This document shows positions 1 through 6,451 of a DNA stretch of 9,515 bases, in pieces (the stretch's first letter is position 1; each line of letters begins with the position of its first letter). The DNA is from Chloroflexota bacterium (lineage in GTDB: Bacteria; Chloroflexota; Limnocylindria; P2-11E). A model generated the notes under the pieces. That model saw only the letters and a program-made list of their open reading frames with translations, had not been told where the DNA came from and ran no database searches. The stretch covers positions 1 to 9,515 of the forward strand of contig VBGU01000034.1 of assembly GCA_005881085.1 (NCBI GenBank), in the 5' to 3' direction. The position numbers were made by a program, and so were the translations under genes.

Positions 1-726
1 ACGGCCGGCGATCTCAAGCGCATGGAGCAGTCGCGCAAAGAGCTGATCGGGATGCTCGGCCACGACATCCGCAACCTCGCCAACAGCGTCGTCGCGTTCA
101 TGCAGCTGGTCCGGATGGGGCAGCTCAAGCCCGGCCGTCAAGAGTTCGACGAGCTCCTCCGACTTTCGGAGTCGAACATCAGCGAGCTCCTGCGGATGGT
201 CAACGCCCTCCTCGACGTCTACAAGATGGAGGAAGGCAAGCTCGAGGCGATGCCGCAGTCCATCGCGCTCTCCGCGCTCGCCGAGCGGAGCGTCGCGCAG
301 GTGGTGCCCGAGGCGCTTGCGAAGGGCATCCAGGTGGAGAGCGCACTTCCGCAGGACGCCAACGTCTTCGTCGACGACGGCCTCATCGTGCGCGTCCTGA
401 CGAATCTTCTCGCGAACGCGGTGAAGCACACGCCGAGCGGCGGGAAGGTCAGCATCGAAAGCGCGCGCGACCGCACCCTCGAGCGGTCCATCGTCGTACG
501 CGTCCGTGACACCGGACCCGGCGTCAACGCGGAAGACGCCCCGCACATCTTCGATCGCTTCTACCAGGGCGCAGGCCGGAGCCGCGGAGGCACCGGGCTC
601 GGTCTCGCGTTCTGCAAGCTCGCCGTCGAGCTCCACGGCGGCACCATCAGCGTGGTCAATCCCGGCGAGCCCGGCGCGATCATCCAGTTCACGCTGCCCT
701 CCGCCGACGCAGCAGCGGGGCAATAA
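1..726 (+). CDS. Sensor histidine kinase, C-terminal part (5' end outside window)
   Basis: Transmitter part of a two-component sensor kinase, which autophosphorylates on histidine and passes the phosphate to a receiver. The frame is open from base 1, so the sensory N-terminus is missing; the ATG at 22 is probably internal. Counting from that Met, the H-box is LGHDIRNLANSV with the phospho-accepting His at residue 14, the N-box is LTNLLANAVKHTPSGG (about 126-141), the G1 box is DTGPGV (163-168), the F-box is IFDRFYQG (176-183) and the G2 box is GTGLGLAF (190-197). These form a complete HisKA plus HATPase_c core. The H-box lacks the proline usual a few residues after the His (HDIRNLA rather than HDLRNPL). 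The stop lies 4 bp before the transporter gene, suggesting one operon. Likely partners are the three receiver proteins downstream; which one is not visible. The kinase assignment is sure; the signal sensed is unknown. Confidence 0.95.
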   Translation, partial: TAGDLKRMEQSRKELIGMLGHDIRNLANSVVAFMQLVRMGQLKPGRQEFDELLRLSESNISELLRMVNALLDVYKMEEGKLEAMPQSIALSALAERSVAQVVPEALAKGIQVESALPQDANVFVDDGLIVRVLTNLLANAVKHTPSGGKVSIESARDRTLERSIVVRVRDTGPGVNAEDAPHIFDRFYQGAGRSRGGTGLGLAFCKLAVELHGGTISVVNPGEPGAIIQFTLPSADAAAGQ

Positions 727-730
727 CCGC

Positions 731-2212
731 ATGTTCCGCCGAGTCATGCGCGATGCGTTCCCGCTTAAGCGCGGCGAGTGGGGCCTCGGCCTCTTCCTGT
801 ACGGCCTGCTGACACTCATGGTCGCCGCGGACTGGGTCGGCAAGCTCGGGGCGGACTCGCTGTTCGTCAAGCGCTGGGGCGTGAACTACGTCCCCGTTAT
901 GTACATCGTTACGCCCGTCGCGATGCTCGCGGTGTCGGCGATGATCTTCTTCTTCGTCGATCGCGTCCGGCGCAGGACCCTCCTCCTCTGGTACGTCGCC
1001 GGCGTCACGCTCCTTTCGATCGCCATCCAGGCGGGCGTCACGTTCCAGGGGCAGCTCGAGAACGGCTGGATCGTCCAGCCCATCTCGTATGTTTTCGCCC
1101 ACGGCGTCAAGGAGACGATCTACATCCTCTTCTGGGTGTACGCCGGAAACCTCTACGACGCCGCCCAGTCGAAGCGTCTGTTCCCGTTCTTCGCGGGCTC
1201 GGTGCTCGTCGGCAAGATACTCGGCGGCGCGATCGGCGCAGGCATCGCGCCGGTGATCCACGCCGAGAATTTCATCGGCGCGCAGGCGGTGGGCTTCCTC
1301 GTCTGCTTCGTCGGCCTCCTGATCTATCGCGGCCTTCCCGAGGGGCACGGGAGCCGTCTCGAGGAGGAGGGCCCGAAGGGGCTCGGGGCGAGCGTCAGGG
1401 ACTCGGTCGAGGGGTACCGCGCGGTCGCATCGGACCGGATGCTCAGGACGTTCGGCGTCGGCGTCTTCTTCTGGTACTTCCTCATGCAGTTCGGGAACTT
1501 CCTCTATCTGGTCGGCCTCGACCAGTCGACCGCGGGCAGCGGAACCGGCAGCGAGGACCTGTTCAGCCAGCTGTACGCGTCGGTCTACACGAGCTCGTCG
1601 CTCGTCGCGCTCTTCATCCAGAGCGTCTTCACCGGCGCGTTGCTCCGGCGTTTCGGGATCGCGCGCGTCCTGTTCGTCCTACCGCTCTGGTTCCTCGGCT
1701 CGTACGCGGCCGCGACGGTGAACTTCAACATCATCACGGCGATCGCGATCCAGCTCAGCGAGCGGATCGTGATCCCCGCGATCCACCGCCCCGCGACCGA
1801 GCTCGTGTACAGCCAGGTCGCCGCGGCGATCCGGCCGCGGGCCCGCGCGTTCCTCTCCGGCGGCGTGAACGCCTTCGGCAACTTCGCCGCGGCCGTTGCC
1901 CTCCTCGCGGGGCTGCAGCTACACGACAACCAGATGCTGCTCGGTGTCGCGACCGGTCTCTCGGGCGTGTACCTCTACAACGCCTGGCACATGATGCGGC
2001 TCTTCGGCCGGCGGATCCTCGAGAACATCACCTCGGTCGACCCTGACGTCAGGTTGAGCGCCGCGGAGATCCTCGAGACCGAGCACGAGGCCCTTCCGGA
2101 GGACCTGCTGCGCGCGCTCAACGGCGCGATCCCGGCGGACGTGGAGCACGGAGTGCGCGTCGCGCTCACCAGGCGCGGTCTGCTCGCGGTGGCGGCCGAT
2201 GCGACCGAGTAG
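731..2212 (+). CDS. Npt1/Npt2-type MFS nucleotide transporter-like protein with HEAT-like C-terminal segment
   Basis: A 493-residue polytopic membrane protein resembling the bacterial ATP/ADP translocase-like (Npt1/Npt2) branch of the MFS. The ATG at 731 follows the kinase stop by 4 bp; the frame is open further upstream, but that part lies in the kinase gene. About 11-12 hydrophobic segments run from residue 15 to 425. The stretch near residues 125-175, with NLYDAAQSKRLFPFFAGS followed by GKILGGAIGAG, resembles the Q-x-KRLF-glycine-rich region I associate with this family. After the last membrane segment a soluble tail (about 428-493) begins DPDVRLSAAEIL, which looks like one HEAT-type helical repeat; family members often carry longer HEAT or cyclic-nucleotide-binding extensions, so this tail is short. 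The substrate is not proven: nucleotides are the family expectation, but many free-living homologues are uncharacterised. The VTC-domain gene next door suggests a shared membrane role. Confidence 0.8.
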   Translation: MFRRVMRDAFPLKRGEWGLGLFLYGLLTLMVAADWVGKLGADSLFVKRWGVNYVPVMYIVTPVAMLAVSAMIFFFVDRVRRRTLLLWYVAGVTLLSIAIQAGVTFQGQLENGWIVQPISYVFAHGVKETIYILFWVYAGNLYDAAQSKRLFPFFAGSVLVGKILGGAIGAGIAPVIHAENFIGAQAVGFLVCFVGLLIYRGLPEGHGSRLEEEGPKGLGASVRDSVEGYRAVASDRMLRTFGVGVFFWYFLMQFGNFLYLVGLDQSTAGSGTGSEDLFSQLYASVYTSSSLVALFIQSVFTGALLRRFGIARVLFVLPLWFLGSYAAATVNFNIITAIAIQLSERIVIPAIHRPATELVYSQVAAAIRPRARAFLSGGVNAFGNFAAAVALLAGLQLHDNQMLLGVATGLSGVYLYNAWHMMRLFGRRILENITSVDPDVRLSAAEILETEHEALPEDLLRALNGAIPADVEHGVRVALTRRGLLAVAADATE

Positions 2213-3002
2213 GGTGAGCACGAAAGTGCCGACCACCACCGCCCCGGCACACGAGGCGGATGCCGAGCGCCGCCACGAACACCGTTTTCAGGTGAGCGAG
2301 AGCATCGCGCGGCTCGTGATGCGCACGACCGCCAACAACCTTCCGCTCTCGCGAGACGACCGCCCCTACCAATGGTCGACCACGACGTACTGCGACACGG
2401 TGAGTTGGTCCATCTTCCGTGCCGCCGAGAAGGGCTCCGCGATGCAGCTCCGTATCCGTGAATATCACCGCACCCGGCCGCGCGAGGTCCTGAACCCAGG
2501 GACGGCGTGGATCGAGTTCAAGGACGACGAGCAGGACACCTCGCTCAAGGAGCGGTTCGGCGTGTCGATGGACGTCGCGCGGTCCTTCCTGCGTGGCAGC
2601 ACGACGCTCCCCGATCCCGAGCACGGACTCGCCGAGCGGGCTGTCCGCCTCCTGAAGGATGGGGCGCGACCGGTCGCCGTGACCCAGTACAACCGCCTCG
2701 CCTACAACTCGCTCGACTCGTCGCTGCGGATCACCGCCGACCACAACCTCATGTATTTCGCGCTCCCGTGGGAATCGCGCGGCGATTCCGGGGAAGTGCC
2801 CTCTCCGCTGGGCTCGCTGCTCTCCATGGAGCCCGACGTGATCGTCGAGATGAAGTGGTACGCCGAACTCCCGCACTGGGCGATCGACCTGCATGCGTAC
2901 CTCAAGGAAAACACCCGCGAAGAGCGTCCCTCGAAGTTCATCGTGGCGATGCGGTGGCTCCTCGGCGAGACTGATGGGACGAAGAAACCGAAGAAGAAGT
3001 GA
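2199..3002 (+). CDS. VTC-domain (polyphosphate polymerase-like) protein
   Basis: A soluble protein of up to 267 residues matching the VTC domain, the tunnel-shaped fold that makes polyphosphate from ATP in yeast Vtc4. Numbered from the ATG at 2199, the pattern is a basic N-terminal strand (HEHRFQV, 26-32), YCDT (64-67) in place of the usual YFDT, LRIREY with R85 and R87, WIEFKDD with E106 and K108, LKERF (116-120), YNR (164-166), LRIT followed by D181 (R177), and VIVEMKW with E217 and K219. These acidic and basic residues line the tunnel in known VTC and triphosphate-tunnel proteins. There is no membrane segment or SPX domain. Starts at ATG 2199 (14 bp overlap), GTG 2214 or GTG 2226 are possible; AGGGTGAG at 2211-2218 lies a good distance before 2226, which I slightly prefer. 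The end overlaps the next gene by 4 bp (GTGA). Fold is fairly sure; polymerase activity is inferred. Confidence 0.78.
   Translation: MRPSRVSTKVPTTTAPAHEADAERRHEHRFQVSESIARLVMRTTANNLPLSRDDRPYQWSTTTYCDTVSWSIFRAAEKGSAMQLRIREYHRTRPREVLNPGTAWIEFKDDEQDTSLKERFGVSMDVARSFLRGSTTLPDPEHGLAERAVRLLKDGARPVAVTQYNRLAYNSLDSSLRITADHNLMYFALPWESRGDSGEVPSPLGSLLSMEPDVIVEMKWYAELPHWAIDLHAYLKENTREERPSKFIVAMRWLLGETDGTKKPKKK
2211..2218 (+). promoter_or_regulatory. Possible Shine-Dalgarno for the VTC gene, pointing to the GTG start at 2226
   Basis: AGGGTGAG ends 7 bases before GTG 2226. It overlaps the alternative GTG at 2214, and the ATG at 2199 has no comparable purine run in front of it. The residues lost by starting at 2226 are not part of the VTC domain. 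This is an inference from spacing only. Confidence 0.4.
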
Positions 3003-4309
3003 AAGCGATAGAGGAAGCGGTCCGCTCTGACGCACCGGCGACCCGCGTGGTAGTCGTCGAAGACGACCAGGCGTCCGCCGATGTGCTCCAGCGACGCCTC
3101 CAGGCGAACGGCATGGTCGTCTCGGTGGCGCACGACGGCAAGCGGGGCATCGAGCTGGTCGAGGAGCTCCTGCCGGATCTCGTGCTCCTCGACGTGATGC
3201 TGCCCGACACCGACGGCTACGACGTCTGTCTCCGGATCAAGAGCAACACGGCGACCTCGCCGATCCCGGTGATCTTTCTGTCGGCACGGGGCGAGGTCGT
3301 GGACAAGGTCCGTGGTCTCTCGTGCGGGGCCGCCGATTACATCACCAAGCCGTTCCAGGCGGCGGAGCTCCTCGCGCGGATCGATGCCGTGCTCGGTCAG
3401 GCGCGCAACCCGCGCACACCTCGCCTCGGTCGTCCGATCGAACGCGCTCCCGGCGAGCGTCTCGTGGCCCGCGTCGCGATCGCCGATGCCGCGCTCCGCG
3501 AGCACGTCGAGCAGCTTCTTCTTTCACGGTTCGATCTCGCGGACGCGACCGACACGCCCGACGTCGTTCTGGTCGAAGGGAACGCCGCCATCCCGGCGGA
3601 CCTGCCTGAGGATGTGGCGGTCGTCCACGTGAGCACCGGCCGCGGCGGCACCGATGGCGCCGAGGTCATTCCCGTCGATGCGCAGCTTCCGCGGATCATC
3701 GACCTGCTGGTTCGCGAGCGCAGCCTCGACCACGATCTGCAGGCGGCGGCCGAGGCGCTCATCGTTCTCGCGGCCGCGCTCGGCTCGCATGACCGGCCCG
3801 GCCCGGGACACGGAGAGCGTGGCGCTTCGCGCGCAGTCCAGATCGGCCGGGCCCTGGGCCTGGACGAATCGACGCGTATGACGATTCGCCTAGGCTCGCT
3901 GCTGCGCGATGTCGGAAATGCGCGCGTGCCCGCCGCGATCCTCGCGAAATCGGGCGAGCTCTCGCCGGAGGAGCGTGCCATGCTCGAGCGCCACCCGATC
4001 CTCGGTGAGGAGATCCTGTCAGGCTTCAAGCGCCTTTCCGGCCTTCTCCCCATCGTGCGCCATCATCACGAGCGGCTCGATGGATCCGGCTATCCGGACG
4101 GGCTTCGCGCCGAACAGATCCCGCTCGAAGTGCGGATCGTGAGCGTCGCGGACCGGTTCGAGGCTCTCGTCGCGGACCGCGCGGACCGGCCCGCGGTCAC
4201 CGAGACCGAAGCCATCCGAATCCTTCAGAGCGCGGTGGCGCGCGGCGAGCTGGACGCCGCTGTCGTCGCGGCGCTCGCGAGCAAGGTGCGGTCGGGTGGT
4301 GAGCGCTGA
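2999..4309 (+). CDS. Response regulator: receiver, pseudo-receiver-like region and degenerate HD-GYP domain
   Basis: A 436-residue protein starting at GTG 2999, overlapping the VTC stop by four bases. Residues 15-134 are a complete receiver: acidic E21-D22-D23, phospho-acceptor D65 in LVLLDVMLPD, S95 and K117 in ITKPF. Residues 155-245 show alternating strands and helices ending in IIDLLVRE, like a second receiver without the acidic pocket. Residues 270-430 are HD-GYP-like, normally a c-di-GMP phosphodiesterase. HHERLDGSGYP (356-366), H332 and D385 are present, but the HD-x-GK signature reads RDVGN (303-307), so the metal-binding His is Arg and the Lys is Asn, and the early H-x-x-RV motif is also missing (ASRAVQIG). 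It is probably not a working phosphodiesterase and may bind a ligand or partner instead. The sequence supports the domains well; loss of activity is inferred. It is coupled to the next gene through TGATG. Confidence 0.9.
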   Translation: MKAIEEAVRSDAPATRVVVVEDDQASADVLQRRLQANGMVVSVAHDGKRGIELVEELLPDLVLLDVMLPDTDGYDVCLRIKSNTATSPIPVIFLSARGEVVDKVRGLSCGAADYITKPFQAAELLARIDAVLGQARNPRTPRLGRPIERAPGERLVARVAIADAALREHVEQLLLSRFDLADATDTPDVVLVEGNAAIPADLPEDVAVVHVSTGRGGTDGAEVIPVDAQLPRIIDLLVRERSLDHDLQAAAEALIVLAAALGSHDRPGPGHGERGASRAVQIGRALGLDESTRMTIRLGSLLRDVGNARVPAAILAKSGELSPEERAMLERHPILGEEILSGFKRLSGLLPIVRHHHERLDGSGYPDGLRAEQIPLEVRIVSVADRFEALVADRADRPAVTETEAIRILQSAVARGELDAAVVAALASKVRSGGER

Positions 4310-5013
4310 TGGCTGAGACCATCCGCGTCGTCATCGTCGACGACGAGCGGCTCTTCGCCGAGCTCCTGCGTGTCGCGCTTCGCGCGGCCGAAGGGATCGA
4401 GGTGCTCGCCGTCGTCCACGACGTGAAGTCGGCGATCGTCGCGCTCAACGAGCACCGTCCAGACGTCGTCATCGCCGACTACCACCTGCCCGACGGCACC
4501 GGCGCCGATCTCGCTCGCGCCGTGCGGGGCTCACTTCCCGATACGTCGGTGCTTGTCCTCACAGCGGATCCCTCCGCCGTGACGCTGAACGACGTCGCAC
4601 GCTCCGGGGCGGTCGGGCACATGACCAAGGGCCGCGGCCTGACCGAGGTCGTCGACAGCGTCCGGGCGGCGGCATCGGGCGAGATCCTGTTCGCGCCCAG
4701 CGAGCTTCAGCGGCTCCTGCTCGAGAGCGCGGCCTCGCGAAAGATCATCGAGCCGCTCACCGCTCGAGAGCTCGAGGTGCTCCGGCTCCTCGCGAGCGGA
4801 ACGAGCACGACCGCCGCGGCCGAGTCGCTCGGCATATCGACCGCGACCCTGCGAGCGCACGTGCAGGCGGTGCTGCGAAAGCTCGGCGCCCACTCTCGCC
4901 TCGAGGCGGTGGCGGAGGCCGCTCGCCTCGGGCTGGTGACCCTCGAATCCTGGACACGCGATCGCATCGGTCCCCCGCGCGGGGGATCGGGTCCTTCCCC
5001 CGAACGGTCATAA
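4309..5013 (+). CDS. NarL/FixJ-type response regulator with LuxR DNA-binding domain
   Basis: A 234-residue transcription regulator. Residues 5-122 are a receiver: D11-D12, phospho-acceptor D57 in VVIADYHLPDG, T85 and K107 in MTKG, the K-G pair being typical of NarL relatives. Residues 148-208 are the LuxR helix-turn-helix, from LTARELEVLRLLASG through LGISTATLRAHVQAVLRKLG; TLRAH stands where TVKxH is common. A basic, Gly/Pro-rich tail (about 216-234) follows the HTH and is encoded by the C/G-tract hairpin region. The ATG overlaps the preceding stop by one base (TGATG), so translation is probably coupled. It is the only classical DNA-binding output in the cluster and is the best candidate target of the upstream kinase, although phosphotransfer specificity cannot be read from sequence. 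Its DNA sites are unknown. Confidence 0.94.
   Translation: MAETIRVVIVDDERLFAELLRVALRAAEGIEVLAVVHDVKSAIVALNEHRPDVVIADYHLPDGTGADLARAVRGSLPDTSVLVLTADPSAVTLNDVARSGAVGHMTKGRGLTEVVDSVRAAASGEILFAPSELQRLLLESAASRKIIEPLTARELEVLRLLASGTSTTAAAESLGISTATLRAHVQAVLRKLGAHSRLEAVAEAARLGLVTLESWTRDRIGPPRGGSGPSPERS
4972..5001 (+). repeat. C5-G5-C5 tracts able to form two competing hairpins at the end of the LuxR-type gene
   Basis: CCCCC (4972-4976), GGGGG (4981-4985) and CCCCC (4997-5001). The first two form a strong GC stem (TCCCCCGC with GCGGGGGA, small loop); the G tract can instead pair with the second C tract (GGGGGA with TTCCCCC, about 9-base loop). There is no T run after either, so it is not a standard terminator. 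It lies inside the coding region and may simply reflect a low-complexity tail. Confidence 0.5.
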
Positions 5014-5047
5014 CTCCATCCATTCGGGTGGTAGGCACCCTATGACC
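5006..5047. repeat. Inverted repeat GGTCATA / TATGACC before the receiver gene
   Basis: Perfect 7 bp arms at 5006-5012 and 5041-5047, separated by 28 bp, spanning the LuxR-gene stop and most of the 60 bp intergenic gap. Inside lies a smaller hairpin, GGGTG (5026-5030) with CACCC (5036-5040), and GGTGG (5027-5031) could pair instead with CCACC (5047-5051). It could be an operator for the neighbouring response regulator, an mRNA structure, or chance. No convincing -35/-10 pair was seen in this gap. Confidence 0.45.
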
Positions 5048-5060
5048 CACCGCTAGCATC

Positions 5061-5065
5061 GGAGG
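5061..5065 (+). promoter_or_regulatory. Shine-Dalgarno of the single-domain receiver gene
   Basis: GGAGG lies 8 bases before ATG 5074. It is the clearest ribosome-binding site in this half of the window and fixes that start. Most genes upstream rely on overlap instead, which suggests that 5074 begins a new translational, perhaps transcriptional, unit. Confidence 0.75.
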
Positions 5066-5073
5066 CGCAAGAA

Positions 5074-5445
5074 ATGGCGAAGCTACTCGTGGCCGACGAC
5101 CTCGTGCCCATCCGTCAGATGGTCCGCATCACCCTGTCCACGCAGGGGTGGACCATCGTCGAAGCGAAGAACGGCAACGAGGCGCTCGACCTCGTCCGCT
5201 CTGAGAAGCCCGACCTCGTCCTCCTGGACGTCGACATGGGGCCCGGCCCCAACGGTTTCGACGTGTGCCGACAGATCAAGGCTGACGAGGCCACCAAGGA
5301 CATTCCCGTCGTGATGCTCACCGCGCACGAGAGCGACAGCGACCGCGCGATCGGGTTCGCGGCCGGCGCGACGCAGTACCTCACCAAGCCGTTCGGGCCG
5401 CTCGAGCTCATCGACACGATCCGCGGCATCCTGGCGCACAGCTAG
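5074..5445 (+). CDS. Single-domain (CheY-like) response regulator
   Basis: A 123-residue stand-alone receiver with no output domain. Acidic D8-D9, phospho-acceptor D52 in LVLLDVDMGPG, T83 in MLTAH and K105 in YLTKPF are all present, so it should be phosphorylatable. The loop after D52 reads DVDMGPGPNGFD, one residue longer than the usual D-x-x-x-P-x-x-x-G, which shifts the conserved Pro and Gly by one place. It is preceded by GGAGG and followed after 10 bp by the HD-GYP gene. Such receivers act as diffusible phosphate carriers or bind partner proteins; here the obvious candidate partner is the downstream HD-GYP protein, which lacks its own receiver. Together the two would make a split version of the common RpfG-type receiver-HD-GYP regulator. 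That pairing is inferred from position alone. Confidence 0.95.
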   Translation: MAKLLVADDLVPIRQMVRITLSTQGWTIVEAKNGNEALDLVRSEKPDLVLLDVDMGPGPNGFDVCRQIKADEATKDIPVVMLTAHESDSDRAIGFAAGATQYLTKPFGPLELIDTIRGILAHS

Positions 5446-5455
5446 AGCAGAAGCG

Positions 5456-6451
5456 ATGAGCGGCGACGACGACACCAAAGACATGGTCGAGACGGTGGAC
5501 GTTTCGCCGCGCGAGGGCGAGAGCTCCATCCCGCAGGCTCCAGGGGCGGACGTCTTCCGGCAGCTGCTCCATCAGGCCGTGCGCGTCGCCGACATGGCGA
5601 ACTCGCAGGCGATGCGCATGGCGCTCGACTTCGCGAAGGTCTACGAGCGCGAGCAGGGTGTCCGCAAGGAGTTCGAAAACCAGCTCAAGCAGATGACGCT
5701 CATGGAGAAGCAGGCGACCCGCTACGCGGAAGACCTTGCGGGGATGCTTCGGAGCGAGCGCGAGCGCCGGCAGGAGCTGGAGCGCGCGCTGGAGCAGGAG
5801 CGGATCGCGAGCGAGGAGCTGCGGCGCACGGGCCTGCAGGGCATCAGCCACCTGCTGCTCGCCGCGACGATCAAGGACCGCACGACCGGGACGCACCTGC
5901 AGCGCGTTCGCCGGTACGTCGAGGCGATCGCCGAGCGTCTCGGTCTGCCCGAGGACCTGGTCGAGGAATTCGGTTACTCGAGCGTCATGCACGACGTCGG
6001 CAAGATCCACACGCCCGACCACATCCTTCAGAGCGAGCACGTCTTGTCAGACGACGAGTTCAGCGTGATCAAGCAGCACTGCATCGACGGCGAGAAGATG
6101 CTCGGTACAGCGCGATTCTTCGAGACCGCACGCGCGATCGCGCGCGAGCATCACGAGCGTTGGGACGGCAAGGGCTACCCGGACGGGAAGAAAGGCGAGG
6201 AGATCTCGCTCGCTGCCCGCATCGTCTCGATCGCGGACGTATTCGACGCGCTGACCTCGAAGCGTCCGTACAAAGAAGCGTGGTCGGCCGAAGCCGGTCT
6301 CAAAGCGATCGAAGCCGGAGCGGGGGAGCGTTTTGACCCCGAGATCGTCGCCGGGTTCATCGCCTTGGCCGGGGAGGGCGTGCTCGAGCGCATCAGTTCG
6401 GAGGTCGCCGCCTCAGAAGACGAAGACCACTCCGGAAGCTCAGCCAAGTAA
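5456..6451 (+). CDS. HD-GYP domain protein, probable c-di-GMP phosphodiesterase with coiled coil
   Basis: A 331-residue soluble protein. Residues 1-30 are acidic and probably disordered; about 33-125 are helical and rich in charged residues, with a likely coiled coil (ERERRQELERALEQER near 101-116); 126-305 form the HD-GYP domain. Signature residues are intact: H147 in THLQRVRRY, H179-D180 and K183 in MHDVGKIHTP, H208, HHERWDGKGYP (232-242) and D261 in ADVFDAL, followed by RPYKEAW. It should therefore bind two or three metal ions and hydrolyse c-di-GMP, the known activity of complete HD-GYP proteins. There is no receiver, PAS or membrane domain, so control probably comes through the coiled coil, perhaps by the receiver encoded 10 bp upstream. 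The acidic tail (EDEDHSGSSAK) is encoded in the 59 bp that overlap the end of the opposing gene. Substrate is a family-based inference. Confidence 0.93.
   Translation: MSGDDDTKDMVETVDVSPREGESSIPQAPGADVFRQLLHQAVRVADMANSQAMRMALDFAKVYEREQGVRKEFENQLKQMTLMEKQATRYAEDLAGMLRSERERRQELERALEQERIASEELRRTGLQGISHLLLAATIKDRTTGTHLQRVRRYVEAIAERLGLPEDLVEEFGYSSVMHDVGKIHTPDHILQSEHVLSDDEFSVIKQHCIDGEKMLGTARFFETARAIAREHHERWDGKGYPDGKKGEEISLAARIVSIADVFDALTSKRPYKEAWSAEAGLKAIEAGAGERFDPEIVAGFIALAGEGVLERISSEVAASEDEDHSGSSAK

Noticed and set aside
506..730. 75-residue upstream extension of the transporter frame from 506
   Set aside because: It lies inside the histidine kinase gene in another frame, is Ser/Pro/Arg-rich low-complexity, and the ATG at 731 directly after the kinase stop is the natural start.
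778..2046. Long + strand frame of 422 residues over the transporter
   Set aside because: Arg/Pro/Gly-rich out-of-frame translation of GC-rich coding DNA; the overlapping frame has clear membrane segments and family motifs.
2166..3035. Reverse-strand frame of 289 residues over the VTC gene
   Set aside because: It mirrors the VTC coding strand, has His/Arg/Asp-rich shadow composition and no domain, while the + frame carries ordered VTC motifs.
4972..5013. Rho-independent terminator after the LuxR-type gene
   Set aside because: The stem is strong but lies inside the coding region and no T run follows.
5014..5060. Sigma-70 promoter with TAGCAT (5054-5059) as -10
   Set aside because: No acceptable -35 at 16-18 bp upstream; one weak hexamer is not enough.
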